Assembly: GCA_018267825.1 (NCBI GenBank)
Contig: JAFDXR010000004.1
Coordinates: forward strand, 106,896 to 170,895
Origin: Bacteroidota bacterium
GTDB lineage: Bacteria; Bacteroidota; Bacteroidia; B-17B0; Aurantibacillaceae
Length of the DNA stretch: 64,000 nucleotides
Direction: 5' to 3'
Shown: positions 1 through 8,440 of the stretch, piece after piece
How positions within the stretch are numbered: position 1 is the first letter of the stretch
How the letters are laid out: every line of letters starts with the position of its first letter
The notes under the pieces: generated by a model
Seen by the model: only the letters and a program-made list of their open reading frames with translations
Databases searched by the model: none
What the model was told of the DNA's origin: nothing
Translations under genes and position numbers: made by a program

Positions 1-29
1 CGGATTTGACTATTTTACTTGTAACTTAG

Positions 30-54
30 AGCCTGCATTTTTTGCAGGCTTTTT
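30..54 (+). terminator. Rho-independent terminator of the upstream gene
   Basis: An 8-bp perfect stem (AGCCTGCA / TGCAGGCT) with a 5-nt T loop is followed by a short T run. It probably ends a gene lying left of the window and separates it from def. Confidence 0.75.
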
Positions 55-90
55 AATGAAGCCCCCAGTAAGAATTTTAAAGACAAAAAA

Positions 91-681
91 ATGATCCTAC
101 CGATTGTATTATATGGCGATCCTGTTTTAAGGAAAGTTGGCGTTGATATTGATAAGAATTATGAAGGCCTGAACGACCTGATCAAAAACATGTTCGATAC
201 CATGGCGCAGGCCAGCGGTGTTGGACTCGCAGCGCCACAGATTGGTAAAGCCATTCGTTTGTTTGTGGTGGATGCCAGCCCGTTTGCCGAGGTGGATGAA
301 GACGAGGAACCTGAATATACGGCAGAGGAAATAGCCCAGATGAAAGGTTTCAAAAAAGTATTTATCAATGCCCGGATCCTGGAAGAAGAAGGAGAAGAAT
401 GGAAATTCAACGAAGGCTGTCTCAGCATTCCGAAAATCAGGGAAGATGTTATGCGTAAACCAACCGTTACCATTGAGTATTACGACGAGAATTTTAAAAA
501 ACATACCGAAACCTATGATGGGATCATTGCCCGTGTTATTCAGCATGAGTACGATCATATCGAAGGAAAACTCTTTACCGACAGGCTTTCTGCATTCAAA
601 CGCAAAATGCTTTCGGGCAAACTTACCGACATATCGAAAGGTAAAGTCTCCGCAGATTATAAAATAAAGATTCCACGTTAA
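91..681 (+). CDS. def: Peptide deformylase
   Basis: Removes the N-terminal formyl group from nascent proteins in the cytoplasm. All three family motifs are visible: GVGLAAPQIG at residues 43-52, EGCLSIP with metal ligand Cys110, and HEYDH with metal ligands His152 and His156 and catalytic Glu153. The length (196 aa) fits the family. An acidic insertion at about residues 67-88 lies between motifs I and II; I regard such insertions as usual in Bacteroidota deformylases (from memory). The ATG lies about 35 nt after an upstream terminator, so the gene probably has its own promoter. The next gene starts 5 nt after the stop, suggesting co-transcription. Confidence 0.97.
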   Translation: MILPIVLYGDPVLRKVGVDIDKNYEGLNDLIKNMFDTMAQASGVGLAAPQIGKAIRLFVVDASPFAEVDEDEEPEYTAEEIAQMKGFKKVFINARILEEEGEEWKFNEGCLSIPKIREDVMRKPTVTIEYYDENFKKHTETYDGIIARVIQHEYDHIEGKLFTDRLSAFKRKMLSGKLTDISKGKVSADYKIKIPR

Positions 682-686
682 TTGTT

Positions 687-1304
687 ATGAAACAAAACCT
701 GTTACTGGCATTTACGTTTACATGCGGCATATTTTGTTTTTCGTGCCACGATAAAAATGAGTCCAACCAGGAAAATACCGGAACAAAAGACTCTGTTGCC
801 GTAAATACACCCGACAGTGCAAAGGCAGCTGCCGCCGATTGTAAAGTCCTGGCTGCAAATGCCCGGCATATCGATAGCCTTATTCTCGGAGCATCGGCAA
901 TGAATAAGGCGCTGGCGGAGCAAGCCATCAATGCTTTTGGGGCTTATGCCAGCAACTGCAATGATTCTATGGCCCCGGTTTTTTTATTGAAAGCCGGACA
1001 GGTAGCCCAATCCGTGATGAATGTCGAAAAGGCAAAAAGCTTTTTTAATACCTGTATTACTGATTTTCCGCAATATAAAAATCGTGGCGCTGCCATGTTT
1101 CTGCTGGCCAGGCTCTATGATGAGCCCAAAATGCTGAACAACGAAGCTGAGGCAAAAAAACTCTATGAACAGATTGTGAAAGAATACCCCAAAACAGTCT
1201 GGGCACAGGATGCCAAAGCGGCCATACAGAACCTGGGTAAAAGCGATGAAGACCTGATTAAGGAATTCATGAAAAAGAATGGTGTGTCTAAAGAAAACAG
1301 TTAA
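687..1304 (+). CDS. TPR-like lipoprotein, function unknown
   Basis: A 205-aa protein with a hydrophobic signal peptide ending in a lipobox-like site (FCFSC, Cys at about residue 20), so probably a lipoprotein of the envelope. After a low-complexity Asn/Ala/Asp linker, the mature part is helical and Ala-rich. The stretch at about residues 105-185 (KAGQVAQSVMNVEKAKSFF, then AKKLYEQIVKEYPKTVWAQDAK) has the A..lY..i...yP.t..A..A pattern of tetratricopeptide repeats as in YbgF/BamD-type proteins. It follows def by 5 nt and is closed by a strong terminator. A role in envelope assembly is only inferred. Confidence 0.75.
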   Translation: MKQNLLLAFTFTCGIFCFSCHDKNESNQENTGTKDSVAVNTPDSAKAAAADCKVLAANARHIDSLILGASAMNKALAEQAINAFGAYASNCNDSMAPVFLLKAGQVAQSVMNVEKAKSFFNTCITDFPQYKNRGAAMFLLARLYDEPKMLNNEAEAKKLYEQIVKEYPKTVWAQDAKAAIQNLGKSDEDLIKEFMKKNGVSKENS

Positions 1305-1333
1305 ACAGACCCGGAAACCGATCTGCCTAAAAT

Positions 1334-1363
1334 AAAAAAGCGCCTTATACAGGCGCTTTTTTT
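1334..1363. terminator. Bidirectional terminator between convergent genes
   Basis: Stem GCGCCT / AGGCGC with loop TATAC, flanked by A6 on the left and T7 on the right. It can terminate both the plus-strand lipoprotein gene and the minus-strand DUF3276 gene that face each other here. Confidence 0.85.
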
Positions 1364-1369
1364 ATATCA

Positions 1370-1705
1370 TCATTTTCCGAGGTCGTCGAAATCGATGTCG
1401 TTGGTCGATGAGCTGTTATCGCTATGCTCGGAAGGCACAATAGCCGGAGCATTCGCTTTAATAATTTCAATGGATTCATTCAGAGCTTCTGTGAATTTAT
1501 CGAAATCTTCTTTGTATAAAAAAACCTTGTGTTTTTCATAAAAGAACTTTCCATCGGTACCAAATCGCTTTTTGCTTTCGGTAATGGTTAAATAGTAATC
1601 ATTACCCCTTGTTGACTTTACATCAAAAAAATAGGTACGTTTACCTGCTTTTACAGCTTTGGAGAACAAATCGCCTCTGTCATTTTTTTCAATCTCATCA
1701 GACAT
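1370..1705 (-). CDS. DUF3276 (Pur-alpha-like) nucleic-acid-binding protein
   Basis: A 111-aa cytoplasmic protein of the DUF3276 family, the bacterial relatives of eukaryotic Pur-alpha, which bind single-stranded DNA/RNA through a PUR repeat. The core at about residues 10-80 shows the characteristic pattern: KAGKRTYFFDVKSTRGNDYY, then LTITESKKRF, then HKVFLYKEDFDKFTEALNE. The tail is Ser/Asp-rich and disordered-looking. The gene stands alone, convergent with the preceding lipoprotein gene. Its physiological role in bacteria is not established. Confidence 0.88.
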   Translation of the reverse strand: MSDEIEKNDRGDLFSKAVKAGKRTYFFDVKSTRGNDYYLTITESKKRFGTDGKFFYEKHKVFLYKEDFDKFTEALNESIEIIKANAPAIVPSEHSDNSSSTNDIDFDDLGK

Positions 1706-1885
1706 AAACTCTGTTGTGTTTTTTAGTTCATAACAAATATTTAAAAAAATTAGACTTAGAAAACACCCTGTTGAAAATTAGTTGAAAAGTCAGACTCTGA
1801 AGAATAGCCTCTCAGGCCCTTTTCCCGAACTCATCACCGGCCGGATTATTGGCGGACTTTAGCTTTTTTATACCTTTAATAAAAA

Positions 1886-3082
1886 GTGAGAACCCCTAAC
1901 CTCACTAAAAACATACTATTGAAAACGCCTCACAAATCCAGTTTACTATCGGCCGTTGCCTGTTTCATGCTTTTGCTGCAAAGCTGCAGCAGCCCGCAAA
2001 AAATAGCCCGCCGCTACACCAACAACGACTCTACCTCCATTTTCAGCACACACAAAAGCAGGCCTTTTAAATATGGTTTTGCGTTCAATAAAACAGATGC
2101 TACCGACTATTATGAGCAGAACCTCGAAGCCTATCACCTGCGGAACGGGCAAACCATTGCCGATGTAGGGGCTGCCAGTGGCTGGCATGAGGGCATCCTA
2201 TCGTTGATGTTTGATAGCATGCATTTTTACGTGGAAGATATCGATACCAATCTCCTGAACCGTGATCAGCTTAACCGGGTGGTTAAATACTACTCAGGAC
2301 TGCGTAGTACCCCGCAAACCAACACGTTTGAGATGGTTCTCGGCGATAAAAAACATAGCAACCTACCCGATAGCATCTTTGATAAAGTGGTCGTGAACAG
2401 TACATTTCACGAAATGATGAACCCATGGCGCATGGTTTCTGACATAGGCCACAAACTCAAACCCGATGGCCAACTGATTATTTCCGACGACTTTTCAAAC
2501 AGCTACATGAGACGCTACGTAAGAGGTTGCGGTACACTCGCCTTTAAATACAGGGATGCCATTGACATCATGGAGCTCTACGATTTCTACCTCGTGGATA
2601 TGACCGAACCGGCGAACTCCTTTCAAAACATCCTGACCTTCGAAAGAAACAAAGAAAAAGCAGAAGAATTCAGTGACCGCCGGCAAAAAGTAGCACCATA
2701 TATAGAAGAACTCGACAAACTTTACCAGGAAGACGTCGCCACAGACAGCGCTAAAATCAAGCATATTGCCATGATATTGAAAATGAACCTGCAGGATATA
2801 CATGGCGTATACGCTACCCTCGAAAATTACCTGCGGGAGCTGGCTATGCAATGGTCAGAAGATGAGAAACCGGAGGCCGCCAAAGGTGTTTTCACGGTTG
2901 GCCTCGAGCTCTACCCCCACTCGGCCCAGCTATATCAATACCTGAGTTATGTTTATGCCGATTGCCATCAGTTCGACAAAGCCCTGATTTATTACGGCTA
3001 CGCCCTCGACAACAAGCTGAAAAATGCCTCTGTTAAAGACGATATCCTGGATGCCCTTGATGCTTTGTCCCTGCTCAAATAA
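1886..3082 (+). CDS. Lipoprotein with class I SAM-methyltransferase domain
   Basis: A 398-aa protein starting at GTG. This start keeps a complete signal peptide ending in a lipobox (LLLQSC, Cys at residue 34). Residues about 75-210 resemble a class I SAM-dependent methyltransferase: motif I-like IADVGAASGWHEGIL, acidic VEDID (motif II), and a later KPDGQLIISDDF strand. The C-terminal third is helical and TPR-like. A SAM-dependent enzyme fold on a lipoprotein is odd because SAM is cytoplasmic. Either the N-terminal Cys is not lipidated and exported, or the domain has another role. The substrate is unknown. Confidence 0.75.
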   Translation: MRTPNLTKNILLKTPHKSSLLSAVACFMLLLQSCSSPQKIARRYTNNDSTSIFSTHKSRPFKYGFAFNKTDATDYYEQNLEAYHLRNGQTIADVGAASGWHEGILSLMFDSMHFYVEDIDTNLLNRDQLNRVVKYYSGLRSTPQTNTFEMVLGDKKHSNLPDSIFDKVVVNSTFHEMMNPWRMVSDIGHKLKPDGQLIISDDFSNSYMRRYVRGCGTLAFKYRDAIDIMELYDFYLVDMTEPANSFQNILTFERNKEKAEEFSDRRQKVAPYIEELDKLYQEDVATDSAKIKHIAMILKMNLQDIHGVYATLENYLRELAMQWSEDEKPEAAKGVFTVGLELYPHSAQLYQYLSYVYADCHQFDKALIYYGYALDNKLKNASVKDDILDALDALSLLK

Positions 3083-3140
3083 TAATAACGTACACTTCTG
3101 CTTCAACGGAACCATATACAACCCTGCTAAAAAAGATTTT

Positions 3141-3650
3141 ATGGAGATTGAATTTACCCTGAGACCCTGGCTGGAAAGCGACCTCGAAAGCCTTGTTCGC
3201 TATGCCAATAACAGTGCTATTGCCAAAAACATGACCAACATGTTCCCTCACCCGTATACCGAGGAAAATGGCCGCTCATTTATTGGCTTTGCTTCGCAAC
3301 ATACACCGCGCCATATTATGTGCATCGATATTGCCGGAAAAGCCAGTGGCGGGATCGGTATACATCCGCAGTCTGATATACATTGCAGAAATGCCGAACT
3401 GGGCTACTGGCTTGCGGAACCCTTCTGGGGTAAAGGTATTATTACAAAAGCCATCCCTCAGATGGTTGAATATGGTTTTGCAAACTTCGATATAGACCGG
3501 ATCTTTGCAAGGCCTTTTGGCACCAACCTGGCCTCGCAGCGGGTTCTCGAAAAAAGCGGCTTTACACCCGAAGCCCGTTTCAAAAATACGCTTTTCAAAC
3601 ACGGCGAGTATATTGATGAGCTGGTGTATGCCATCCGTAAAGAAAAATAA
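3141..3650 (+). CDS. GNAT N-acetyltransferase, RimJ/RimL type
   Basis: A GNAT acetyltransferase that transfers acetyl from acetyl-CoA to an amine. I start it at the ATG at 3141 (169 aa, MEIEFTLRPW...), because family members begin with this first beta strand. A longer frame upstream overlaps the preceding gene. Typical RimJ/L signatures are visible: ELGYWLAEPFWGKGI (acetyl-CoA-binding motif A region) and NLASQRVLEKSGF (motif B). It lies 3 nt upstream of the Crp/Fnr gene, so the two are probably co-transcribed. The substrate is unknown. Confidence 0.9.
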   Translation: MEIEFTLRPWLESDLESLVRYANNSAIAKNMTNMFPHPYTEENGRSFIGFASQHTPRHIMCIDIAGKASGGIGIHPQSDIHCRNAELGYWLAEPFWGKGIITKAIPQMVEYGFANFDIDRIFARPFGTNLASQRVLEKSGFTPEARFKNTLFKHGEYIDELVYAIRKEK

Positions 3651-3652
3651 AC

Positions 3653-4228
3653 ATGTACCAGGAGCTCTACGATCATATTCGCCGGTATGTGCCACTCAGT
3701 GCCGAAGAAGAATCTGTACTGGCAAGCAACCTTTCTCACCGTGTATTGAAAAAGAAAGAGCACCTGCTCACTGCCGGACAGGTATGCCATGCCAATTACT
3801 TCATCGTAAAAGGCTGTCTGCGCTTATACATTATGACTGAAAGCGGACACGAACAAACAGTACAGTTCGCGATCGAAAACTGGTGGATGTCCGATTACAA
3901 TACCCTCGGCACTTCCAGGATAACACATGTAAATATCCAGTCGGTCGAGAACACTGAAATAGTTGTCCTCGATGCGACCCTACAGGAATACGTATTTACA
4001 CGTATCCCCCAACTCGAAAGATATTTCAGACTGGTGTTGCAACGAGCTTATGCCGCCGCGATCATGAGGGCACAATACATGCTCGAAATGAGAGAAGAGG
4101 AACGCTACAGGCATTTCAGTTCGGCATTTCCGGGCTTTATTCAGCGCATTCCGCAATACATGCTGGCCTCCTACCTCGGGTTCACTCCGGAATTTCTGAG
4201 CAAGATCCGCGCAAAAAAAGATGCCTGA
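3653..4228 (+). CDS. Crp/Fnr-family transcriptional regulator
   Basis: A 191-aa cytoplasmic regulator. The N-terminal half (about residues 20-115) has the cyclic-nucleotide-binding barrel pattern, with HLLTAGQVCHANYFIVKGCL and MTESGHEQTVQF typical of the Bacteroidota branch. The long dimer helix follows, and then a short winged-helix end (YMLASYLGFTPEFLSKIRAK) as the recognition helix. A gene for a CxxC peroxidase-like protein starts 81 nt downstream behind a perfect palindrome (4243-4260), a natural candidate operator. The ligand cannot be predicted. Confidence 0.9.
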   Translation: MYQELYDHIRRYVPLSAEEESVLASNLSHRVLKKKEHLLTAGQVCHANYFIVKGCLRLYIMTESGHEQTVQFAIENWWMSDYNTLGTSRITHVNIQSVENTEIVVLDATLQEYVFTRIPQLERYFRLVLQRAYAAAIMRAQYMLEMREEERYRHFSSAFPGFIQRIPQYMLASYLGFTPEFLSKIRAKKDA

Positions 4229-4242
4229 TTTTTAAAATCATT

Positions 4243-4260
4243 TCTTAATTACAATTAAGA
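4243..4260. promoter_or_regulatory. Perfect 18-bp palindrome, candidate Crp/Fnr operator
   Basis: TCTTAATTACAATTAAGA has two perfect 8-nt arms with a 2-nt centre. It lies between a Crp/Fnr gene and the AhpD-like gene. The weak -7-like element CACCTTTG at 4281-4288 would put the start site near 4293 and the palindrome centre near -41, the usual place for a class II activator. Binding by the adjacent regulator is inference. Confidence 0.5.
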
Positions 4261-4309
4261 TTTCTTCCGCAAAAGGGCTGCACCTTTGTCATGAGAAAAA
4301 CATTATACC

Positions 4310-4744
4310 ATGAACAAACGAATAGACATCAGCCAGATTGAACCGGAAGCATACAAAGTCATGCTGAGTTTCGAAAAATACCTCGCGGGTTCCCTGCTGG
4401 AACCTAAACACAAAGAGCTTATCAAAATAAGGGCTTCACAACTCAACGGTTGTGCATACTGCCTCGATATGCACACCCGCGATGCCCGAAAACTGGGCGA
4501 AACCGAACAACGCATCTATACCCTCAGCGCCTGGCGCGAAACACCTTACTTCGATGTAAAAGAAAGAGCGATCCTGGCCCTGACTGAAGAAATGACCCTG
4601 ATCGGTCAGCGGGTTTCGGATTCTACCTATCATGAAGCACTGGCGCAACTCGGTGAAAAATACCTGGCCCAGGTCATGATGGCTATTCTGGTCATCAATT
4701 CATGGAACCGCATTGGAGTAGCCACAAACCTGATGCCCGCCTGA
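4310..4744 (+). CDS. AhpD-like / carboxymuconolactone decarboxylase-family protein
   Basis: A 144-aa protein of the AhpD-like fold, which reduces peroxides or related electrophiles through a redox cysteine pair. The core motif CAYCLDMH (Cys48, Cys51, His55) is intact, followed by the typical ARKLGETEQRIYTLSAWRET segment. The last third (ALTEEMTLI, then LAQVMMAILVINSWNRIGV) is also typical. It stands after a Crp/Fnr gene with a palindromic candidate operator in between, suggesting inducible expression. The electron donor and true substrate are unknown. Confidence 0.92.
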   Translation: MNKRIDISQIEPEAYKVMLSFEKYLAGSLLEPKHKELIKIRASQLNGCAYCLDMHTRDARKLGETEQRIYTLSAWRETPYFDVKERAILALTEEMTLIGQRVSDSTYHEALAQLGEKYLAQVMMAILVINSWNRIGVATNLMPA

Positions 4745-4845
4745 TTGCGGGTGAATCATGAAGGCGTGTAAACCGCCTGTATGTTCATATAAGTATTGTA
4801 CAGTTGTGGTTTTAATGTTACTTTCATTTGAAAGTTGGATTATAA

Positions 4846-5694
4846 ATGGCAACTGTCTGCTTTATGAAATATATCGGCAAAATAACCCACCCACTGTTTA
4901 TAGCAGCCATCCTGGCCCTGGCATTAAACGACTGGTGCTTCAAACCCATGTTTCACAATGCGGTTACGGGTAAGCTCTCTGATTTTGCCGGGCTGTTTGC
5001 CTTCCCGTTTTTCCTGAGCTGCATCTGGCCGCAGCGGGTCAAAACCATCCATATACTGGTTATCCTTCTTTTTGCACTCTGGAAAACAACCTGGATACAA
5101 CCCTGCCTGGATTTCCTGAATACTGTCGGGTTCCCGGTACATCGTACTCCCGACCTCAGTGATTATACAGCATTTGGCTCAGTGCCGTTTTCCTATTATA
5201 TTTTTCATAAACCGGTCTATGCTGTCATGCACACTTGGTCTGCCCGCCTGCTTGGTGCCTTTTCTATTTTCATTTTTGCAGCCACTACCATGCTTCCACC
5301 CAAATTAAACAGTTACTGCGCCATCAATAAGGAATATAAATTCGACATCTCTAAACGGCAATTGGTGTCGTGCATAAACAATGTGCAGATCCACGATGTA
5401 TACAAACTCAACAAAGCCTACGGACATATCAACTTCAACAACCGTACAAATACCTTTTATTTAGAAGGTCGTACAGACACCCTGGCTCTGTTGCTGGATT
5501 ACACAAAAATTGGGGATCAGGATACAATCCGGCTAAAATCATCTTATGCTGATATTATCATCTGGGGCAACGATCATAGTTCCGGGCTGAAACTCCTGAA
5601 TGCTTACCGATTCAGCAACCGCTATTCTGACAAAGATTATAGAGAAAAAACCATCAGGGCTTTTGAAAAACATTTTATCCGTAAAATAAAATAA
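4846..5694 (+). CDS. Uncharacterised membrane protein with TGKLSDFAG motif
   Basis: A 282-aa protein whose N-terminal half has about four hydrophobic segments (residues 13-28, 48-62, 67-82, and about 135-150) and a striking motif, FHNAVTGKLSDFAGLFAFP, at about residues 36-54. I have seen this motif in other uncharacterised membrane proteins but know no function for it. The C-terminal half (after about residue 150) is soluble, beta-rich and lacks a recognised domain. The true start may be the second Met, 18 nt downstream. No operon partner is evident. The gene is followed by a repeat-bearing intergenic region. Confidence 0.7.
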   Translation: MATVCFMKYIGKITHPLFIAAILALALNDWCFKPMFHNAVTGKLSDFAGLFAFPFFLSCIWPQRVKTIHILVILLFALWKTTWIQPCLDFLNTVGFPVHRTPDLSDYTAFGSVPFSYYIFHKPVYAVMHTWSARLLGAFSIFIFAATTMLPPKLNSYCAINKEYKFDISKRQLVSCINNVQIHDVYKLNKAYGHINFNNRTNTFYLEGRTDTLALLLDYTKIGDQDTIRLKSSYADIIIWGNDHSSGLKLLNAYRFSNRYSDKDYREKTIRAFEKHFIRKIK

Positions 5695-5835
5695 CCCGGC
5701 TTGTATTCGTCCCATCGGCAAAAATCAGCAGGAAAAACTCACGCAAATTGACGCAGATTAAGAACGCGCAGATTCGCACAGAGCAGAACAACACTTCATT
5801 GCCGGCAGAGCGCCTTTGTCATTCCGACCTTAGCG

Positions 5836-5884
5836 CCTCCGCTATGCGCCTATGCTGAAGCTTCAGCGGCACGCGGAGCGGAGG
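5836..5884. repeat. Intergenic hairpin repeat related to the 60-64 kb repeats
   Basis: Nested inverted repeats: outer arms CCTCCGCT / AGCGGAGG and the inner palindrome GCTGAAGCTTCAGC at 5854-5867. The same inner core recurs in the long repeats near the right end of the window (exactly at 63052-63065), so this looks like a degenerate member of a dispersed intergenic repeat family. The rest of the 5695-5987 gap shows no gene. Confidence 0.6.
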
Positions 5885-5987
5885 AATCTCATTGTACACA
5901 TATTAACAGGGATGTCTTGACCCGGCTCTGCGAAAATCGCGTGAACAGTTTACGCTGCTCCCTGACTCTTCCGGCACACCAAGATCC

Positions 5988-6896
5988 TCAGAAAAGTTTA
6001 TCGGGTTCTGCCTCCGTTTTGTATAACCGGGGAACAGGGATCTGAAGCCCCGTGCGGCGATTGAATGCTTTGATGAAGTAAACGGATAATTCGGGAATCA
6101 GGGATTTATCGGGATTATGTACAAAAAAATACAGTTCCTCCAAACCCTGCTCCAGCCATTGCGCCAGGCGTTCCACCCAGGCATCCATTCTTATATAATC
6201 GCTCGGATGGAGATCATTGGCCTGGAAACGTATAAACACCTTTCGGCTTGTAAGCCGCATATGCATCACATCGCGGCGGCCGGCTACATCTGTAATAACC
6301 AGGCAATAACGATTCCTGTACATGTAATTACAAACCTGCCTCATGGCCTCGTTTCCGGGTTCAAACCACCCTTCATGCCTGATCTCAATAGCCAGGTTAT
6401 CGGGCATTACCGCATCCAGGAAAGTCAATAACTCGTCAGCTCTCTGATGATGCAATTGTGGAGGTAACTGCAAAAACGGAAGTCCCAGCTTGGGTTTAAA
6501 TGTTTCCCATAACAGCATCAGGCTTTTCATCTGGGGAATCATGTGTGTAAGCGATCCTGCATGGCTGATTTCCTGGTGAACCTTCGGGCAGAATCTGAAA
6601 TCTTCAGGCACCACAGCCAGCCAGCGTTTTATAGCCTCCGGTTCCGGGTTCCTGTAATGGGTAGCATTCAATTCAATGCTATTATATTGCCTGCCATAAT
6701 ACTTCACAAAATCCTTTGCGCGTGCTTTGGGCGGATATAAAGTTCCCGGAAACCCCTCATCACTCCAAACCGGCGCACCAATATAAACACGGAGATTATC
6801 AGCTCTTTTACCCCCCAACACCTTTTCAGTGCCTGGGTGATCCCTTGGCAGAGTCAGGTCTATACCTTCTACACTCTTTAAGCGGCCGAATTCCAT
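5988..6896 (-). CDS. DUF72 (YecE-family) protein
   Basis: A 302-aa cytoplasmic protein of the DUF72/YecE family, a TIM-barrel fold of unproven activity. Visible hallmarks are VYIGAPVWSDEGFPGTLYPP near residues 37-57, the IELNATHYRNP strand, PEDFRFCPKVHQEISH, LGLPFLQLPP, LAIEIRHEGWF, and a late MHMRLTSRKVFIRF segment. Its length fits the family. It is transcribed alone, away from the phosphoesterase gene. Confidence 0.92.
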   Translation of the reverse strand: MEFGRLKSVEGIDLTLPRDHPGTEKVLGGKRADNLRVYIGAPVWSDEGFPGTLYPPKARAKDFVKYYGRQYNSIELNATHYRNPEPEAIKRWLAVVPEDFRFCPKVHQEISHAGSLTHMIPQMKSLMLLWETFKPKLGLPFLQLPPQLHHQRADELLTFLDAVMPDNLAIEIRHEGWFEPGNEAMRQVCNYMYRNRYCLVITDVAGRRDVMHMRLTSRKVFIRFQANDLHPSDYIRMDAWVERLAQWLEQGLEELYFFVHNPDKSLIPELSVYFIKAFNRRTGLQIPVPRLYKTEAEPDKLF

Positions 6897-7068
6897 AAAT
6901 TGGTTTACGTTTCAGGTGCTAAATTAATCCGTATTTCCCTTTTTGAGCGCTATTTTTTGTAGCAGGCCAAAAGTCGGTGAACGGTACCGGTTTTTTAAGA
7001 AAATTAACGTATCAGGTCGATTATTGTACATACAAACAATTACCTTAGGGGCTTGTTATTCAACTACC

Positions 7069-8322
7069 ATGCTCGCCAGATACCTTATTTTTTTTGCTAT
7101 TATCGTCCTTATCGAGATCTATTTCCTTCAGGCCGTCAGAACTGTTTCTATCGACTTTTCACCCAATAAACGAAGGGTCTTCTTATATATATTTTATGGT
7201 TTGTTTGCCATCAATCTGACTCTCGGTATTGTGGGTATGTTTTATCCGCCGCCAAACTGGAACGGGATTGTCCGTATGGTATTTTCCATTTTCTTCGTGA
7301 TGGCCTTATGCAAACTCATTGGTGTAGTTTTTCTGCTAATGGATGATCTTGTAAGAGCGTTTCGCTGGATTGCCTCGTTTTTGCAGAAAGCACCTGCCAC
7401 GGAAACAGCGGAAAATGCACACCACATTTCCCGTCTCAAATTTTTCAGCCAGCTGGCAATGGCCTTTACGGTCATCCCGGCTTTTGGTCTGGTTTATGGG
7501 ATTATCCGCGGCGCCTATAAATTCAGGGTTCACAAGGCAACCATTAAATCGCCCAACCTGCCCGTAGCATTTCATGGTTTCAAGATTGTGCAGATTTCAG
7601 ACATCCACAGTGGCAGCTTTATGAGTACCGAGCCTATCATGAAAGCGTTTAATATTGCCATGGAACAAAAACCGGATATTATTTTTTTCACAGGCGATCT
7701 TGTCAATAACGAGGTTTCAGAAACTACTCCCCACCTCGATACTTATAAAATGCTCAAAGCCCCTCATGGTGTATACTCAACCCTCGGTAATCATGATTAC
7801 GGCGACTATATGCAATGGGAAAGCCGTGAAGCCAAAAAGAAAAATCTGGAAGACCTCAAACAGGTGCATGCTGCCAGTGGCTGGCGACTCTTAATGAATG
7901 AGCATGTGGCCATTGAAAAAGACGGGCAGAAAATAGCCCTGCTCGGAATCGAAAACTGGGGAGGAAACCTCAATTTCCCGAGATACGGTAAACTCGACAA
8001 AGCCTATACAGGAACAGAAGATTATACCTTTAAAATTTTACTATCGCACGATCCCTCCCACTGGGATAAAGAAGTGAAAGAAGACCCGCGCTACCGCGAC
8101 ATTGATCTGACTCTCAGCGGCCACACACATGGCATGCAGCTTGGCATCGAAATTCCGGGTATAAAGTGGAGCCCTTCCAAATATTTCTATAAACAATGGG
8201 CCGGCCTCTACAGGCAGGATAACCAATACCTGTACGTAAACCGTGGTCTGGGTTTTCTGGGTTATCCGGGCCGTTTGGGGATCTGGCCCGAAATTACCGT
8301 CCTTGAACTGCAAAAAGCTTAA
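7069..8322 (+). CDS. Membrane-anchored metallophosphoesterase
   Basis: A calcineurin-like phosphoesterase with an N-terminal membrane domain. I start it at the ATG at 7069 (417 aa) because it opens directly with a hydrophobic segment; the upstream extension is polar and unlike the family. About three to four membrane segments fill residues 1-135. The catalytic domain follows with the full metal-binding set: SDIHSGSF, FTGDLVNN, LGNHDYGDY, LLSHDP and SGHTHGMQLG. The topology resembles the YkuE/YpbG group, whose substrates may be lipid- or nucleotide-linked. A weak -7-like element (TACCTTAG) lies about 20 nt before the start. Confidence 0.9.
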   Translation: MLARYLIFFAIIVLIEIYFLQAVRTVSIDFSPNKRRVFLYIFYGLFAINLTLGIVGMFYPPPNWNGIVRMVFSIFFVMALCKLIGVVFLLMDDLVRAFRWIASFLQKAPATETAENAHHISRLKFFSQLAMAFTVIPAFGLVYGIIRGAYKFRVHKATIKSPNLPVAFHGFKIVQISDIHSGSFMSTEPIMKAFNIAMEQKPDIIFFTGDLVNNEVSETTPHLDTYKMLKAPHGVYSTLGNHDYGDYMQWESREAKKKNLEDLKQVHAASGWRLLMNEHVAIEKDGQKIALLGIENWGGNLNFPRYGKLDKAYTGTEDYTFKILLSHDPSHWDKEVKEDPRYRDIDLTLSGHTHGMQLGIEIPGIKWSPSKYFYKQWAGLYRQDNQYLYVNRGLGFLGYPGRLGIWPEITVLELQKA

Positions 8323-8440
8323 TTTACTGAGTCATTTGGCATAAAACCTTCCACAAAAGCCCGACTTTGTTTATAAATGGTCGCTTGGTTCAGCCTATTT
8401 TTTATTATTTTCATGCCTTGTTTCGAGCAGGGGCATAACT

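Noticed and set aside
4758..4973. A 71-codon frame overlapping the start of the TGKLSDFAG membrane protein
   Set aside because: Out of frame with the longer gene, with no recognisable sequence pattern.
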